This document shows positions 4,857-5,994 of a DNA stretch of 5,994 nt, piece after piece. The position numbers and the translations under genes were made by a program. The notes beneath the pieces were generated by a model, which saw nothing but the letters and a program-made list of their open reading frames with translations, had not been told where the DNA came from and did not search any database. Position 1 is the first letter of the stretch. Each line of letters starts with the position of its first letter. This DNA is from Afipia sp. (GTDB lineage: Bacteria; Pseudomonadota; Alphaproteobacteria; Rhizobiales; Xanthobacteraceae), in contig JAGVII010000454.1 in assembly GCA_020056155.1 (NCBI GenBank), forward strand, positions 1 to 5,994, given 5' to 3'.

Positions 4857-5696
4857 GTGAACTGGATTGCGCAGATCTTCGATCCCGCCTCCATCGGCGG
4901 TCTCATCACTCAGTTCGAGAGCGAGATTCAGCAACCACATTTCTGGGTTGCCCTGACCAAGATCATCTGGATCAACGTGCTGTTGTCCGGTGACAACGCG
5001 CTGGTGATTGCACTGGCGTGCCGCGGGCTGCAACCCAGGCAGCGGGTCTGGGGCATGGTGCTGGGTGCGGGTGTCGCGGTTTTCCTGCGCATCATCTTCA
5101 CCTTCATCGTCGTGACGCTGATGACGGTCCCGTTCCTGAAGCTGATCGGCGGGCTGGCGCTGATCGTCATCGCGGCGAAACTCCTCGTGCCTGAGAAGGA
5201 AGACGAGGACGGCGTTCAGGCCGCGGCCCACCTGTGGGCTGCGGTGCGCATTGTGGCCATTGCCGACATCATCATGAGCCTCGACAATGTCATCGCGGTC
5301 GCGGCCGCCGCCAACGGCAGCATCGTGCTGATGGTGCTGGGCCTTGCGATCAGCATTCCGATGATCGTGGCCGGCGCTGCGCTGATCATGGCGCTGCTCG
5401 ATCGCGTGCCGGCCTTGATCTGGCTGGGCGCGGCGTTGCTCGGCTGGATCGCTGGCGAGGTGATTGCCACCGACCCCGCCGTTTCGCCCTTGCTGCACAG
5501 CGTTCTTAACGGTCACATCGCGCTCGACCTTGATACCGCCTCGACGATGTTCGGCTTCGCCAGGCATCTCAAGTTCGATGGCGAGATCGGCGAGATCACC
5601 CTCGCATTGCTCGGCGTGATCGTGGTGCTGACAGCGGGATCGATCTGGCGCCGCCGCGCACTGCGCGAGCACGAACCGGCTGTTGCGGCCCAATAG
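4857..5696 (+). CDS. TerC family integral membrane protein, probable metal ion (Mn) exporter
   Basis: This 279-residue polytopic inner-membrane protein has the two conserved acidic motifs of the TerC family: LLSGDNALVIALACRGL (42-58, D46/N47) and IIMSLDNVIAVAAAAN (138-153, D143/N144). They lie in membrane segments that are thought to form the ion path. Hydrophobic segments are visible at about 29-56, 65-90, 94-112, 126-152, 156-182, 186-203 and 246-264. A charged cytoplasmic-type loop EKEDEDG (113-119) and a basic end after the last segment (WRRRALR, 264-270) follow the usual pattern. Relatives such as E. coli Alx and Bacillus YkoY/YceF export manganese, and others are linked to tellurite resistance; the substrate here is not determined by sequence. 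The GTG at 4857 keeps an amphipathic N-terminal stretch (2-28) that I remember in rhizobial homologues. It follows ndk by 37 bp. No yybP-ykoY riboswitch fits in that gap. Confidence 0.93.
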   Translation: MNWIAQIFDPASIGGLITQFESEIQQPHFWVALTKIIWINVLLSGDNALVIALACRGLQPRQRVWGMVLGAGVAVFLRIIFTFIVVTLMTVPFLKLIGGLALIVIAAKLLVPEKEDEDGVQAAAHLWAAVRIVAIADIIMSLDNVIAVAAAANGSIVLMVLGLAISIPMIVAGAALIMALLDRVPALIWLGAALLGWIAGEVIATDPAVSPLLHSVLNGHIALDLDTASTMFGFARHLKFDGEIGEITLALLGVIVVLTAGSIWRRRALREHEPAVAAQ

Positions 5697-5706
5697 GTCC
5701 GTCGGA

Positions 5707-5783
5707 CGTCATTGCGATAAGCATTTGCGACCAAGCAATCCGGCCGTTGGCTTCCGGATGCCTCGCTTTCGCTCGCAATGACG
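5707..5783. repeat. Degenerate interspersed palindromic repeat
   Basis: CGTCATTGCGA (5707-5717) and TCGCAATGACG (5773-5783) are perfect 11-bp inverted ends. Inside, AGCAATCCGG (5734-5743) and CCGGATGCC (5754-5762) form a second imperfect pair. The full element closely resembles the widespread repeat whose copies read CGTCATTGCGAG...AAGCAATCC and which, when translated, gives VIASEAKQS-like peptides; here one frame reads VIASESEAS. It fills the gap between two convergent genes, a typical location. It could also fold in RNA and affect the 3' ends of both transcripts. Confidence 0.65.
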
Positions 5784-5800
5784 GATACCGGGGATGTCTT

Positions 5801-5817
5801 GCGCCGGACTGCGGCGC
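5801..5817. terminator. Weak hairpin between the convergent genes, possible terminator
   Basis: GCGCCG (5801-5806) pairs perfectly with CGGCGC (5812-5817) around a 5-nt loop. There is no T-run on either side, so a role as intrinsic terminator is doubtful. It lies 9 nt after the stop codon of the autotransporter gene on the minus strand. Confidence 0.25.
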
Positions 5818-5825
5818 TCAGCAAC

Positions 5826-5994
5826 TCACCACTTCAATTCAACGCCCAACGTACCCTGGTGCGACTGGTATCCGTCGCGGAACCTGCCGTCGTAGTTCGC
5901 ATAAAGCCGTGCCGTGTTGCTGAAGATCCATGACGCCGCGGCACCCGCGTCGGCACCGTTCCGGCTTTCGCGGATGCCCTGCACGCTGATTGCG
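5826..5994 (-). CDS. Autotransporter beta-barrel domain protein, C-terminal end (5' part outside window)
   Basis: Only the last 55 codons are visible, ending at TGA 5826-5828. The peptide reads ...WIFSNTARLYANYDGRFRDG, then YQSHQGTLGVELKW at the stop. This alternating aromatic/polar pattern, with GLGV-like GTLGVELKW and a terminal aromatic residue, is characteristic of the last strands of an outer-membrane autotransporter (type Va) barrel. The final W/F residue is the signal read by the BAM complex. The barrel would export an N-terminal passenger encoded to the right of this window; the passenger is not visible, so its function is unknown. It is convergent with the terC-family gene, with the interspersed repeat between them. 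The frame appears intact in the visible part. Confidence 0.86.
   Translation of the reverse strand, partial: AISVQGIRESRNGADAGAAASWIFSNTARLYANYDGRFRDGYQSHQGTLGVELKW

Noticed and set aside
4857..4857. yybP-ykoY manganese riboswitch before the TerC-family gene
   Set aside because: Only 37 bp separate it from ndk, too little for that riboswitch, and its conserved loops are not seen.
4593..5693. 366-codon minus-strand frame opposite ndk and the terC-family gene
   Set aside because: His/Arg/Gln-rich low-complexity shadow typical of antisense to a GC-rich membrane protein gene; the plus strand has clear family motifs.
5513..5824. Minus-strand frame containing VIASESEAS
   Set aside because: This is the translation of the interspersed palindromic repeat, a known source of false hypothetical proteins.

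Overview
The window looks like the chromosome of an alphaproteobacterium of the Bradyrhizobium/Rhodopseudomonas/Nitrobacter/Afipia group. The reasons are its high GC content, its recognisable genes (holC, a YheS-type ABC-F ATPase, ndk, a TerC-family protein, an autotransporter barrel), the style of its small secreted proteins, and a degenerate copy of an interspersed palindromic repeat (CGTCATTGCGA...TCGCAATGACG) that I remember as common in this group. The genus is an inference; no rRNA or other marker gene is present.

Layout. 1-207 (+): 3' end of holC (DNA polymerase III chi), followed by a rho-independent terminator (261-287). 481-1011 (+): a TTG-start lipoprotein, convergent with the ABC-F gene and separated from it by only 4 bp. 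1016-2887 (-): complete ABC-F ATPase. 2995-3201 (-): small conserved-looking helical protein upstream of it, with a strong inverted repeat in the gap between them. 3410-3664 and 3805-4065 (both -): two tandem, duplicated, secreted His/Gly-rich mini-proteins, each with a strong Shine-Dalgarno sequence and its own intrinsic terminator. 4066-4396: 331-bp divergent regulatory region with a 15-bp perfect palindrome, several hairpins and a good sigma-70-type promoter for ndk. 4397-4819 (+): ndk. 4857-5696 (+): terC-family membrane protein, probably co-transcribed with ndk. 5707-5783: interspersed repeat. 5826-5994 (-): C-terminal end of an autotransporter beta-barrel that runs off the window.

How the genes relate. 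Most are housekeeping genes with no shared pathway: replication clamp loader, ribosome-associated ATPase, nucleotide balance. The accessory part is the pair of tandem His-rich exported proteins, which share a C-terminal two-cysteine signature. They are the least explained genes here. A metal-binding role would fit their histidines and the TerC (metal exporter family) gene nearby, but nothing in the sequence proves that link. I found no CRISPR array, tRNA, rRNA, insertion sequence or phage gene.
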